Shown one piece after another: positions 34,246 through 43,673 of a stretch of DNA of 64,000 nt. Position 1 is the stretch's first letter; the number at the start of each line of letters is the position of its first letter. The translations under genes were made by a program, and so were the position numbers. Source of the DNA: Haliclona indistincta. Its lineage: Eukaryota; Porifera; Demospongiae; Haplosclerida; Chalinidae. The stretch covers positions 6,239,781-6,303,780 of the forward strand of contig OZ024786.1 of the NCBI GenBank assembly GCA_964017065.1, written 5' to 3'. The notes under the pieces are model-generated. The model was not told the origin of the DNA. It searched no databases and saw only the letters and a list, made by a program, of their open reading frames with translations.

Positions 34246-36960
34246 GAGTGTCTTGGGTGTGTAAAAGCTGTTTTAGTTACATTTGGCTGTTCCAGTTGCT
34301 AATTGACTAAGCTATTTCTGCCATGAGCCAGGATATCATACGTTGCAATGTTATATCCTAACGACTAGGAGCCGTTTTAGCTTTTAGGAATTGGATTTGG
34401 AAACTAGTACTTAGGTATGGCAACTGTGAGCAGCAAGTGTTTTTCACACATGCTTGAACTTGCATTTCCCCACATACGAGACTTTCTTGATGAAATTTGT
34501 ACTAACCCAGCTATCACTGTAGGAGCTGATGGCAGACTTGCTTAGAGTAATCGAGTCTCAAAAGAATGAGGTATGTTTGACAAACAGCTTTGTAAATAAA
34601 GGTCATTGCAATATCCAATTTCAGATCAGTACTCGTGATCGGAATGAAGTGTTACTGAAGAGTCAGAAGATGTTAAGAATGAGATGAGAACCTTATCGAA
34701 TTCTGTACTTGGTAGCTGGGAGCAAGACGTGACAACATCGGATGGATGCTGGTAAATCGGTGGCTTTTTCAGCCAAAACAGCACATTCATTGTTAGAAAC
34801 TATTTGAACGGTGCAATGTTGTGGTAATGTCATATTTCAATGCGAGGTTGTGATCAAATTGTTGATGAAAAGCTTTACTCTTACTTATGAACTCTTGAGG
34901 TAAGGCATACAATATTGAGATTAGCACGGCATGACAGATAGTTCATGGTCATGTATTGATATTAGGCTGAGGGTTTCAGTGGTACACTAGTGCAGAAACA
35001 TATGGAGCGACAAAGATCCTCACGATGGTGAGGATCTTTCAATTCATCTTGATAAATTTGTTTAGGTTATCTTACTGCATTGCTGTTCAAGTCAACAAAA
35101 TCAATCTGAATTACAAAGAGCAAAATGCACTTCGTTATACTGCTGGTTCGGTTGCAAATGCTTTGATCAATGAGGTGAAACGTTCAATTCATCCACTCAA
35201 AGAAGAAATGATGTGCTGTTAACCAGAATAGATGACAGCCAAGAAGAAGATACATAAGATTGGAGATACTGCCACCTTCTGATACATAAGATTTTTGAGT
35301 TGCGCGTTGGTTTTCTTTCAGCACTTTGTGTTTAACATTCCTTGCAAAACAAAAATTCCTAGCTCTGTAGCAACCTTTCAAGAGAAGTTGAAAAAGTCTT
35401 GAATGGTCAAACCACAAAACTTTCTATCTTTGGTACTCACTATACATTTCTTGGTGCCGTCACTACTGAACACTAGCACATCTGCTCTTGTGATAACAAA
35501 CACTATTCCACTGGCTGGATGGACAGCCACTCCATACCCTATATCATCAACTGAAAAGACTTGTAAGATGATATATCAAAACTTGTTTCCTGTCAAGACC
35601 ACAGTTTCAAGGGGCTACTGTGTATTGGCTGCAAATTTGATGCAAATGGAATAAGAAATTCAAGTAGAGGCTCCACGAACACTATCCATACATTTTAATG
35701 TCAGGAGGAAGTCCAAGAAAGGTTCTTGTGTTTTGATTTTTGGCTTGTTTTTTGTTCAACTTAATAATAATAATTTTTCATTATATTTAATAGTTTAACT
35801 GTACATACATTCTACCATTTTAAGCACCTATACAAGGAGGAAATGCATTAACTGTACATGTAACTAGACACACACCCACTTACTTTAATAAAATCCTAGA
35901 CTATTAGGAACATAAGATTGGACAGTGAAAGTAGACAGAGGAGGGTTGAAGCATGATGGAGACAAGGTATATGATGTTTTCGAGTCGATTGATCTAGAAA
36001 TAAGATTTTTCAAAAGAGATTGATCTCGATTGAAGAACTTTAAGAAGGAATTGCTGGAGAAAATATTGTCTAATGGCAAATAGTCCTTTCATTACTTTGC
36101 TGCAGTTTCGTTCTCAAACACCGCAATTACGGTACATGAGGATGGTTTAGTCCAGATTTAAACATGCACACTCAGCTACATCGTATGCACCATTATCCTG
36201 CTCACCTGCTACATAGCTGCTTTCATGTTACCAGGGCTATGAGCCAAGGTATTTCATGGTCTGATACATTTAATTTGTTGAGTTTCACCTTCATCAGTGT
36301 CAGCAAGTAGTTCTGCTTCCATTCTACCTATTGCTATTGCTAGTTCGCTCGAATGAGCTGACTAGTGAATTAAGATAGTATTTACTTAACAAAGCTATCG
36401 TTTATTCACAGAAACAAATCTTGTCAGCAGTTTGCAATGGCGCTATTTGCAATAGTGATTATGGTCTGTATCCAACAAGGTTAGTTCGCCATAAAGTTGG
36501 AGCCTAATGATGATCTCAAAGAAATTCCAAAGATTAAGTTTACGAGTATTACAAGTGGAGTCCCTTGTGAAGACAGGATCGCATGAGAAAACCCCGCTCC
36601 TAGATTCTGTCCCGGCGGGACGGAACGATACGTCCCGCGTGTCCCGTCCCGGCTTTTACTCACCACCCAAAAATCAGAGTAATCACTGCATTAGCATTAT
36701 AAACACTATTATTTTTTAATTGTTGTCCAAATCTGATTGTTAGGACGACAAAGGCACCAGACAAGAAAGTTAATATCATCTCAGCTGAGGTGAAGACTAC
36801 TCTCGCTCTTTACAATGTAAGATTGATTAATGACTCAACCAATGGCATTCATAAGACGTTATCTTCAATAGCTGCCACAGAGCAAGTAGTGTAGACGAAA
36901 AATTTTACTCTCACATTTCGATTTGTTTCTCAACCTGACAGCTTAGTGAAAGGAAAATGA
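34246..36960. other. decayed repeats with one recognisable exon at 35085-35265
   Basis: A plus-strand stretch at about 35085-35265 reads NYKEQNALRYTAGSVANALI then SIHPLKEEMMCC, resembling the ENALRYxAGYV block of a multicopy gene family in cnidarians and sponges. Short segments before it (34430-34560, 34625-34750) may be earlier exons of the same decayed gene. A G/C-rich palindromic cluster (GTCCCGGCGGGAC) lies at 36609-36656. Nothing else is supported. Confidence 0.35.
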
Positions 36961-36987
36961 TAAGCTACATCACAACAGTATAAAGAT

Positions 36988-37533
36988 GTGAATCCCCAGC
37001 GCTCTTTATATAAACATTCACTTTACGATTTAGCGGAACAAAACAGTAATGCAGTCATTCATCACGACGGCTGCAAGAATGCTAAGGCGTTCTATGAAGT
37101 TTACGGAAAACCAACCAAAATTGGTAGTGACGGAGTATGCCAACAACGACCTACTATGAAGAAGTCGCTAGAAAAGGCTCTCGATTCACTTCGCACTGAT
37201 GACCCCGAAAAGCTCAAGAGGGTCGAAAAACTAGCGTTGACTAAACCTTTGAGGAGGGACGTGGCCAAGACTCACATCATTTTTGGAGTTGATAGCGCAG
37301 CAGAATTCAAAAAGAAATTCAAAACTTGGGCTCAAGTCGACGAGGTCATACAAGAATTCACCCAAGGTTATCCCGACCTGTCCGTGGACGATCCCGACCT
37401 TGCTTCTACTACTATCGCTGTTGGTGGTGATTGTGCGGATTGCAGTCTCAACCCTGGATGCGATTGTTCTCCCAAGAGTCACGAGTACGACGACGACGAA
37501 CGTTTTTACTGTGCTCAATCTCAATTAGTGTAA
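36988..37533 (+). CDS. orphan protein of the 37-43.5 kb island, Cys-rich tail
   Basis: The frame is open from 36964 to the stop at 37533, about 180 residues, with no in-frame ATG near its start, so it begins with a spliced exon, a non-ATG codon or is truncated. The middle is helical and charged (TMKKSLEKALDSLRTDD); the tail has a Cys cluster CADCSLNPGCDC and an acidic HEYDDDERFYC. An ATTAAA lies about 40 bases past the stop. No family is recognised. It is convergent with the YqaJ gene, whose stop is 81 bp away. Confidence 0.6.
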   Translation: MNPQRSLYKHSLYDLAEQNSNAVIHHDGCKNAKAFYEVYGKPTKIGSDGVCQQRPTMKKSLEKALDSLRTDDPEKLKRVEKLALTKPLRRDVAKTHIIFGVDSAAEFKKKFKTWAQVDEVIQEFTQGYPDLSVDDPDLASTTIAVGGDCADCSLNPGCDCSPKSHEYDDDERFYCAQSQLV

Positions 37534-37613
37534 TTGTTGTTGCCATACACACATAATTATTGTGGTTCAACTATTTCATTAAAAAAGTTCATGGTTCTTG
37601 ACGTGGGCGAGTT

Positions 37614-38327
37614 TTACATTTCGCGTAGGAGATTGGTTAGCTTGGTTTGGTGAGCAGGGGAGCGGTAGATCGTTTCATAGTGTAGAGACAGGGGAGTCCA
37701 TACGGTGAAGTAGCACGCCGTCGCGTTGTGCCAAACAGCGAGGTGAGATTGGCATTGCCAATAATAGGCGTGGTCTTCAGAGAGGTGACAGTGTCCGGTT
37801 TCTTTATTCAACACCAACCATTCTGGTCTGGAATAGCGTAGGTCGCATCTGCGATAGGTGAAAGGACATTTCACTTCTACCACGTATGTGGTCTTCTTTT
37901 CGCATATTACTCCGTCAGGAGAAGATAAAAAGAGGGGGTATAAGGCGTGACACATTCCGCCGGCTGGATACAATTGTTGTCGGTGTATGCCCAGTCTTGA
38001 ACAGAGAACTACTAGTGCACTCTCCTCGTTAACTCGACCCCATAGGAGCGCACTCGTCGGAGCGCAGGTCGGTGGTTGATATTCTTTGTCGAGAACTTCT
38101 TGACGTTTCTTTTCAACCAGTTCTTGGATTTTGCGTTTGTCTGGTAGAGGATCTGAAACTTTCTTCAAGAGTTCTCCCACTTTGCTTCCAGTTATTCGTC
38201 CTCGACGAGCGAGAAACCATAATTTACATTCGCTTTGCTGGGTAGTTTTGCTTTCCAGCAATCGTCTACACGGAGGAGTCAGACTAGCGGCACCAACAGA
38301 AGCTTTATTGTTCACCAGCGCAGCCAT
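37614..38327 (-). CDS. YqaJ-like (lambda/alkaline) exonuclease, 237 aa
   Basis: An uninterrupted single-exon gene. Motifs in order: FLARRGRITGSKVGELLKK (residues about 35-53), ALLWGRVNEESAL (about 95), LFLSSPDGVICE (catalytic Asp) and YVVEVKCPF (Glu-x-Lys), then YYWQCQSHLAVW (Gln of the last motif). This is the complete PD-(D/E)XK set of the YqaJ/lambda-exonuclease family, which trims DNA 5' to 3' for recombination; viral alkaline nucleases belong to the same fold. It lacks a zinc finger and is quite unlike the transposon YqaJ genes at 13131 and 20366. Its start is one base from the start of the divergent reading frame at 38329, implying a shared promoter. Confidence 0.85.
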   Translation of the reverse strand: MAALVNNKASVGAASLTPPCRRLLESKTTQQSECKLWFLARRGRITGSKVGELLKKVSDPLPDKRKIQELVEKKRQEVLDKEYQPPTCAPTSALLWGRVNEESALVVLCSRLGIHRQQLYPAGGMCHALYPLFLSSPDGVICEKKTTYVVEVKCPFTYRRCDLRYSRPEWLVLNKETGHCHLSEDHAYYWQCQSHLAVWHNATACYFTVWTPLSLHYETIYRSPAHQTKLTNLLREM

Positions 38328-38328
38328 A

Positions 38329-39073
38329 ATGTCAACTCGAGGTGAAGGTTCGCGTCGCTTCGACTTAACTGTAGCAGAAAGACGTTACCAACAGAGCAGC
38401 AAGAGTTTTGGCTAGGGCGCAAGCTAGAGCGCGCCAATTGCACAATCTTCCACAACCCGCTAATCCTCAGGCAGCTGTTAGCGGCGCAGCAGCAATTATC
38501 AACGCGGGAGTAAATCTTCCTGCAGCACAACCGCAACAACAACAAGGAGGAATTCCATTCCAACAGCAACAACCTCAATTTTTTCCTGCACAACAACAAC
38601 AACAAGGAAGAATCCCATTTCAACAACAACAACCTCAATTTGCTCAACCAGCACCACCTCTTCCCAATTTAGCTGCACCACAAGTGGGCATTCTTCCGCC
38701 CGTTGGACGACAAGCACCAGCAGCACCACTACCCAATCTGGCAGTTGCTCAACCGCAAGCTCTCCCTCCCGTCGGACCACCTACACCTGCTAGAACACGT
38801 GAGGACATTTTAGACGATATTTACGATGAGTTACAACCTCTCAATGTTGGTAATTGTCCGCTGGAAACTTATCTCATTTACGAGCAGTTGCACAAAGGTG
38901 AAGAAATTAGCTTTTACACCCCTCAGACGGTTATCTCAGTGGATCACAAGGTCGGCGGTGTTGCTCTATTTTGTCCGGCAGAGCGCAAATTAAGAAGAAT
39001 GCATCGTGGACACATTCAAGGTGATTATCAACTCCCGTACGGATCATCGCTGTACACACCCCCAAGACTGTAG
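38329..39073 (+). CDS. Gln/Pro-rich orphan protein with a frame break near its start
   Basis: An ATG at 38329 opens a basic frame (MSTRGEGSRRFDLTVAERRY) that stops at 38415. The main frame, open from 38375 to 39073, is one base out of phase and has no ATG of its own. It is Ala/Arg-rich, then contains Gln runs and two repeats of IPFQQQQPQF, two repeats of APLPNLA, and an ordered C-terminal 95 residues (EDILDDIYDELQPLN to RMHRGHIQGDY). Either a single-base indel has broken the gene or the two frames are joined by frameshifting or splicing. No family is recognised. The layout, a low-complexity linker then a compact domain, resembles structural or DNA-binding viral proteins, but that is inference. 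Confidence 0.55.
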
Positions 39074-39164
39074 ACTATAAATTCAGACGTTTTGTGTGCT
39101 ATTGCTATCGTGTATGTTCGTGCTATTATTTCTTGAAAATACAAACTTTGTTGAGAGAAAGACT

Positions 39165-39641
39165 ATGTCGACGACTACGAACAGCGCAGGGTCTCGCAAG
39201 AGAAAAGCCGCCGCAATTACCGAGCAGCCTATCTCTGCCGACGATTACTGTCGCAAGAGACTGCGGTTCTGTCAGCCTAAACGAGAGAAGCAGCCCGGAT
39301 CGATGTGGCCCGTAACCAAGCAGGTCTCGAACCCTACCAATAGAGACGTCACAAAGAAGTTCGTCAAAAGAATCAAGAGCATAGTCCGGAGTTCTGCCTA
39401 CATTGTCAATGCTGTCGGTAAAGAGCCCAACAACTTACCGAAGATTTTCGACGGACTGCGAGAAGCCAACCCTACTCTGACGTGGTACGTCCATTTGGAG
39501 CGATTTCCCGCAGGTTATCTCCTCCCTCTCGAGGAAATGTACAGGGAACACTTCGAGAATGACCATCCAAATCCGTTCGCATCACTACAGCTCAAGAGCA
39601 CGCCACTCGAATCTGAAGACAAAAAACAAATCATACACTGA
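39165..39641 (+). CDS. orphan basic protein, 158 aa
   Basis: The ATG at 39165 (MSTTTNSAGSRKRKAAAI) was chosen over further-upstream frame because it starts with a nuclear-localisation-like RKRK patch. A second basic patch (CRKRLRFCQPKREK) follows, then a probably folded region with KKFVKRIKSIVRSSAYI and NPTLTWYVHLERFPAGYLLP. It ends two bases before the ATG of the next ORF, an unusually tight spacing for an animal genome. No introns and no family match. Confidence 0.6.
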   Translation: MSTTTNSAGSRKRKAAAITEQPISADDYCRKRLRFCQPKREKQPGSMWPVTKQVSNPTNRDVTKKFVKRIKSIVRSSAYIVNAVGKEPNNLPKIFDGLREANPTLTWYVHLERFPAGYLLPLEEMYREHFENDHPNPFASLQLKSTPLESEDKKQIIH

Positions 39642-39643
39642 AC

Positions 39644-40093
39644 ATGCTCACCTCGTGCACCGGCGAAGGCGAAGAACTTCGCTACGACAGCGTCGTCCTC
39701 TATCCTAAACAGAGACCAGGAATGGTGATCGACGAAGACGTGACTGATTTGGTGGGAGACGTGCTCTCGAGCGGAGGATACATTGCCTGCGGTGACTCTA
39801 TTATGGACAAAGCCAACCTCAGTTGGACCCAGACCTGTGAAATGACGGAGAAAATGGTGGGAGCACCTGTTCTTCACTTTACCGGTGACGTAGAAGTTGC
39901 TGCTATTGTCTTGCTGTTGAAAGTCGGGAAAGAAGATGCGTCACCCGACATTCGCAGCATCCTCTGTAAGGATCTGTTCGGAGGCTGCAGGTTGTTGCCT
40001 GTATGTGAAGAAATTAAACCGCACTGGACCGAGTTTTTCTACGAAGAGGCTGTTGAAGATGCCGCTGTTCTTGCAGCTGGATCTGAAGAGTGA
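39644..40093 (+). CDS. orphan acidic protein, 149 aa
   Basis: The ATG at 39644 lies just after the stop of the preceding gene. The protein is acidic with a likely alpha/beta fold (SVVLYPKQRPGMVIDEDVTD, GDVEVAAIVLLLKVGKED) and several Cys. The tail is Glu/Ala-rich. No homologue is recognised. The 2 bp spacing suggests either a bicistronic message or one gene split by a frameshift; both reading frames have sensible ends, so I favour two proteins. Confidence 0.55.
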   Translation: MLTSCTGEGEELRYDSVVLYPKQRPGMVIDEDVTDLVGDVLSSGGYIACGDSIMDKANLSWTQTCEMTEKMVGAPVLHFTGDVEVAAIVLLLKVGKEDASPDIRSILCKDLFGGCRLLPVCEEIKPHWTEFFYEEAVEDAAVLAAGSEE

Positions 40094-40197
40094 TTGACTA
40101 CTACTACTGCTGCTACTGCTGAACTTTAATTTGTCTGTCATTGTGTACGTGTTTTGTCTCTAGTTGTAACGTTGAATAATTTTTTTGAAAATCAATA

Positions 40198-40677
40198 ATG
40201 GCATTACCACTTGGTGAATTAACGGGAATGATAAGTGAAATAGCTGGGAGTGGCGCGCTGGAAGAAGAAACTAGTTTTGCTGCTGGAGGGGAAGGAGGAG
40301 TAGCTGCTAGCAGTACGGAAGCTGTGACCAGTAGACCCGGCAGCATACCCCAACAACCTGCTGCACCAGCGGGGGCTAATCCTGGCGGCGCTCGAGGACC
40401 GTCTACGACGTCTAACGCGACGGCACAAGACACTACGGACTACGAACAGCGGACAGCGGACGAACAGTCTCGTCACAAAACTGCGATGCAGCAGGGTCGT
40501 ACTGACGCCATCAATCAACGGCTCAGTGGTCTTTGGGACAGCATCAAAAAATTTCGTATCAAGTTGGCACGCCAAAGTATGGAGGCTAAAACTATATGTC
40601 GCCACAGAGTCCCAGATTTTGCTAACATCGACACAGTCGAACTTCGCAGGACAACACATTACAGAGAGGACACCTGA
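40198..40677 (+). CDS. orphan protein, Ala/Gly/Pro-rich, 159 aa
   Basis: ATG at 40198 follows an AT-rich leader. The first 25 residues could form an amphipathic helix (MALPLGELTGMISEIAGSGA). A disordered Ala/Gly/Pro/Ser stretch follows, then a helical segment (HKTAMQQGRTDAINQRLSGL) and a basic end (DSIKKFRIKLARQ). No family match. Hydrophobic N-terminal helix plus disorder is seen in some small capsid-associated proteins, but this is not evidence of function. Confidence 0.5.
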   Translation: MALPLGELTGMISEIAGSGALEEETSFAAGGEGGVAASSTEAVTSRPGSIPQQPAAPAGANPGGARGPSTTSNATAQDTTDYEQRTADEQSRHKTAMQQGRTDAINQRLSGLWDSIKKFRIKLARQSMEAKTICRHRVPDFANIDTVELRRTTHYREDT

Positions 40678-40739
40678 ATCCAAAAGCGGTTGCCCAGCAC
40701 AGATATAGCATAGCACAGCTAGCAGTAGCAATAAGGCAT

Positions 40740-41000
40740 AGACTAGAGATGGACTCTGTTGGTAAGTAAACAATTATTGTAGTATAAATCTGGTATATAT
40801 CGTTACTTATTTTGCTTACATGAAATGAAAGACAGCTAGAGGACCCTGAGGAAGAAGAGTTGGCACCGCTAAATGATGATGACCGTGAATATCCTTTTGG
40901 TGATGATGATGATTATAAAATCGTTAATTATTTGCTTCAGCAGTGGAATAGGACGGTGAGATGATAGACGAGCTAGAGGACCAAAGGGCATTTATTCACG
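40740..41000 (+). other. possible small acidic exon
   Basis: Around 40845-40970 an open stretch encodes LEDPEEEELAPLNDDDREYP and an Asp run. A GTAAGT donor (about 40761) and an AG acceptor (about 40845) bracket an intron-like AT-rich segment, but I could not join the frames cleanly. The motif AGCTAGAGGACC occurs at both ends (40845 and 40972). Confidence 0.25.
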
Positions 41001-41022
41001 TTAATTGTTAATTAACTTTTAA

Positions 41023-41670
41023 CACTTTGCACGCTAGAAGCCAATAAAATGGCTTAAATTAATTATTGACCCCGCCTCGTGTAGCGCGAGAAGCCAATAT
41101 ATTGCCACAGCTGCGCATCTTCCCAGATCACAACTTTATTCAATGTTGTTCTACTTTCTGTATTATATTAACAGATGCTATGCATATAAGGTCTTCAACA
41201 TGAGTTAGCTTGATGGCAAAAGCAGCGCTTGGAGAATGAATCAGACGTGATGGTAACAGCTGCATGTTGAACACCAGGCGCTGTCAAGCTTCACACAACC
41301 AACGCTAGAGTAGCAGCTGTTAGTTACTGTGTCAGGGATGGATTGTAGTGTTTACTCTTGTACTATCTAACATGTTTAGCCTGTAAACATAACAAAACCA
41401 TCGCTAAAGCTGTGACTGTAACACGAACACATTGCTCACCTAGTGATCGCGAACAGGGCTCTGCAAGTCAGAAAACAGCCCTTAGCTAGGCTTCAACAAG
41501 GTGCCCAATGGTTGCTACGATCCGTTGGTAGCAGTTTCCAACTAATAAACAAGCGCCTAGCTACACAAAACAGCCCTTGACAACCACTCCAACAAAAAAC
41601 GCCATTTTGACCAACAAAAATTTCGCGTTGTGGGTGGAGCCACGTGAATAATTAATTCGCGTGCAAAGTG
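41023..41670. mobile_element. TTAA MITE, 648 bp
   Basis: The terminus CACTTTGCACGC starts at 41023, its complement GCGTGCAAAGTG ends at 41670, and TTAA flanks both sides (41019-41022, 41671-41674). Non-coding. It is inserted between the orphan-gene cluster and the tyrosine recombinase gene. Confidence 0.8.
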
Positions 41671-41757
41671 TTAAGTAAAAATCTCTTGCAATAATAAGTC
41701 GCAATAAAATTTTGTAATTATTGCTAATATTGTCGAAAAATTATAAAATAAATAATA

Positions 41758-41898
41758 GTTAGACAGTGCATCCGAGGATCTACGCGATTTAGAAGCCCGA
41801 GAGCCGTTGCTATATAGCGTCCGAGCGTAGCGAGGGCGCTATGGTAACGGCGCGAGGGCTTCTAAATCGCGTAGATCCGATTGGATGCTCTGTCTAAC
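41758..41898. repeat. 141 bp hairpin with about 40 bp arms
   Basis: The left arm begins GTTAGACAGTGCATCCGAGG and includes TCTACGCGATTTAGAAGCCC; the right arm repeats these in inverse order and ends CTGTCTAAC, with a small indel. The loop (GCGTCCGAGCGTAGCGAGGGC) is itself partly palindromic. It lies 97 bp upstream of the recombinase ATG. It may be a MITE or a cis-acting site. Confidence 0.85.
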
Positions 41899-41994
41899 TG
41901 ATTTAGACCACAGCAACAGTATCTAGAATAAACAAAAATAGACGCAGAAAGAAAGCTAGAAAAGCTCAACAGAAGCGTTTGGGCTGCGCTGAGA

Positions 41995-43530
41995 ATGGAT
42001 TTTATGGACGACGCCCTGTTCTCTGAAGCGCTAGACGATTTTGAACTGACTGCCTTCCCTTTTGTGCCCTCCTGTTACATCAGCAGTGGCTTTTGTCCGA
42101 CTGGGCCAACATTTTCAACCACGCCGACCCTCGCACCAACCTGCTCTAGCTCTCTTGTGTCTAGCTCTGCCTCTGGTTCTACCGCTCCCGCCCCCCTACT
42201 TGCCAGCTCCACCCGGTATGCACCACCAAAAACGGAACGAGAAATTCAAGATGCTATCCAAAGCACCGTCCCACAAAAAACAAGAGATGACACAAAATAT
42301 TGCTACAAGGTATTCTATGAATGGAGCGTTTCACGACAGGAGGCAACAGGTGAAGCAATAGGAATGATATGTGATATGACAGATGGAGAAATAGAACACT
42401 GGATGACGAGGTTTGTCTTAGAGGTGCGTAAGAAAGATGGCAAAGAATATGCTCCGAACACCCTCCATCACATCACAGCAGGCATAATGAGACACCTGAG
42501 GTGGAATGGTCGTCCTGACATCGATTTCTTCCGTGACGCTCGCTTCGCAAAGTTCAGGCAATCTCTGGACAGTGAGATGAAGCGAATTCAAAGTCTCGGT
42601 ATTGGTACCAAAAAGAAGCAGGCAGAAGTGCTGACAGAGGAGGAGGAGCTACTCTGGACAGAAGGGCTTCTAGGTGGAGCAACACCTCAGTCACTCGTTG
42701 ACACAGTCCAGTTTTACTGTGGTATGTACTTCGCACTGAGAAGTGGGAGAGAGCATCGACAGCTTAGGAACTCTCCGTGCCAGATTGAGCTGATCGAGAA
42801 GCCTGGTAAGAGACCATACCTGGTGTACCGTGAAGATCTCTCTAAAAATCACCAGGGTGGACTGAAGGGGCGAAAGGTGACACCCAAAGTAGTGGAACAC
42901 TACAGCAATACCGAGAACCCCGACAGGTGCTTCGTTGCCTTGTTTAAAAAATACCGAGAGCTATGCCCTGAAGACCCAGTAGACAACGGGTTTTATCTCC
43001 AGCCATCTCATTCTCTCACAGACACCTGCTGGTATACGAGGCAGCCACAGGGAAAAACAACCCTGAACAACCTGGTTCCACGTCTCTGCAAACTAGCCGG
43101 GATCGAAGGATACAAGACGAACCATAGCCTGAGGGCCACAGCAGCGACGCGTCTGTACCAATCTGGTGCAGACGAACAGCAAATCATGGAGAGGACTGGT
43201 CATCGTAGTCTCGAGGGAGTGCGTTCATACAAAAGAACCTCAGAGCAGCAGAGGCAAGCTCTCTCTGACATCTTGAACCACGGTAGCAAGACCAACGCCG
43301 CACCACAAGAGACTTCCAGTAGCTCCAGCACTCATCTCCTGCCTGCACTTGTCGAAAGAGGGTCTACCTCGTGCGCCTTCACTAGCCAGCAACAGCTGCG
43401 TTCTCTGAGCTTGACCGGCTCTACGTTTCAAGGCTGCACAGTCAATTTCTATGTGGGGCCCAAGGCTACGACGACCAGAAAGAGACGCCGCCCAATGGTG
43501 ATCGACGATGATTCTTCAGACTCTGACTAG
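41995..43530 (+). CDS. tyrosine recombinase, Crypton/DUF3504 type, 511 aa, intact
   Basis: A single uninterrupted exon. Residues 1-75 are acidic then Ser/Pro/Thr-rich and likely disordered. A SAM-like core-binding domain covers about 75-215 (REIQDAIQSTVPQKTRDDTK, APNTLHHITAGIMRHLRW). The catalytic domain has Arg249 in LRSGREH, the HSLR box with His377 and Arg380, His403 in RTGHRS, and Tyr412 in VRSYKRTS, so every catalytic residue of a tyrosine recombinase is present. The tail has a KRRRP nuclear signal and an acidic end. Related DUF3504 domains in vertebrate ZMYM2-4, QRICH1 and KCTD1 derive from Cryptons and have lost catalysis; this one has not. G+C is close to half, like the cluster at 37-40.7 kb. 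Confidence 0.88.
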   Translation: MDFMDDALFSEALDDFELTAFPFVPSCYISSGFCPTGPTFSTTPTLAPTCSSSLVSSSASGSTAPAPLLASSTRYAPPKTEREIQDAIQSTVPQKTRDDTKYCYKVFYEWSVSRQEATGEAIGMICDMTDGEIEHWMTRFVLEVRKKDGKEYAPNTLHHITAGIMRHLRWNGRPDIDFFRDARFAKFRQSLDSEMKRIQSLGIGTKKKQAEVLTEEEELLWTEGLLGGATPQSLVDTVQFYCGMYFALRSGREHRQLRNSPCQIELIEKPGKRPYLVYREDLSKNHQGGLKGRKVTPKVVEHYSNTENPDRCFVALFKKYRELCPEDPVDNGFYLQPSHSLTDTCWYTRQPQGKTTLNNLVPRLCKLAGIEGYKTNHSLRATAATRLYQSGADEQQIMERTGHRSLEGVRSYKRTSEQQRQALSDILNHGSKTNAAPQETSSSSSTHLLPALVERGSTSCAFTSQQQLRSLSLTGSTFQGCTVNFYVGPKATTTRKRRRPMVIDDDSSDSD

Positions 43531-43626
43531 CTGCTCACCATGAGTACTCACTGCTGTTACTAATACTTTATTGTATATCATAGATTATGCTTGTATAACT
43601 CCGTGTACACTCTTTTTGCGGTAATT

Positions 43627-43673
43627 GTGGCGGGATTCCACTATAGAGTCGCGGTAGTGGCGGGATTCCACTA
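43627..43673. repeat. two direct repeats GTGGCGGGATTCCACTA, 30 bp apart
   Basis: Identical 17 bp copies at 43627-43643 and 43657-43673, 97 bp after the recombinase stop. Each contains an imperfect dyad (GTGG..CGGGATT..CCAC). Short paired dyads are the usual form of tyrosine recombinase binding sites; the link is inference. Confidence 0.7.

Noticed and set aside
39644..40093. Idea that the two ORFs at 39165 and 39644 are one frameshifted gene
   Set aside because: The first has a plausible end and the second a good ATG, and composition changes from basic to acidic; kept as two genes but not excluded.
36988..40677. Calling the island a Polinton/Maverick or adintovirus
   Set aside because: None of the defining genes (protein-primed polymerase, retroviral-type integrase, packaging ATPase, capsid proteins) can be recognised; the Ulp1 protease at 28.9 kb belongs to the MULE gene, not to the island.
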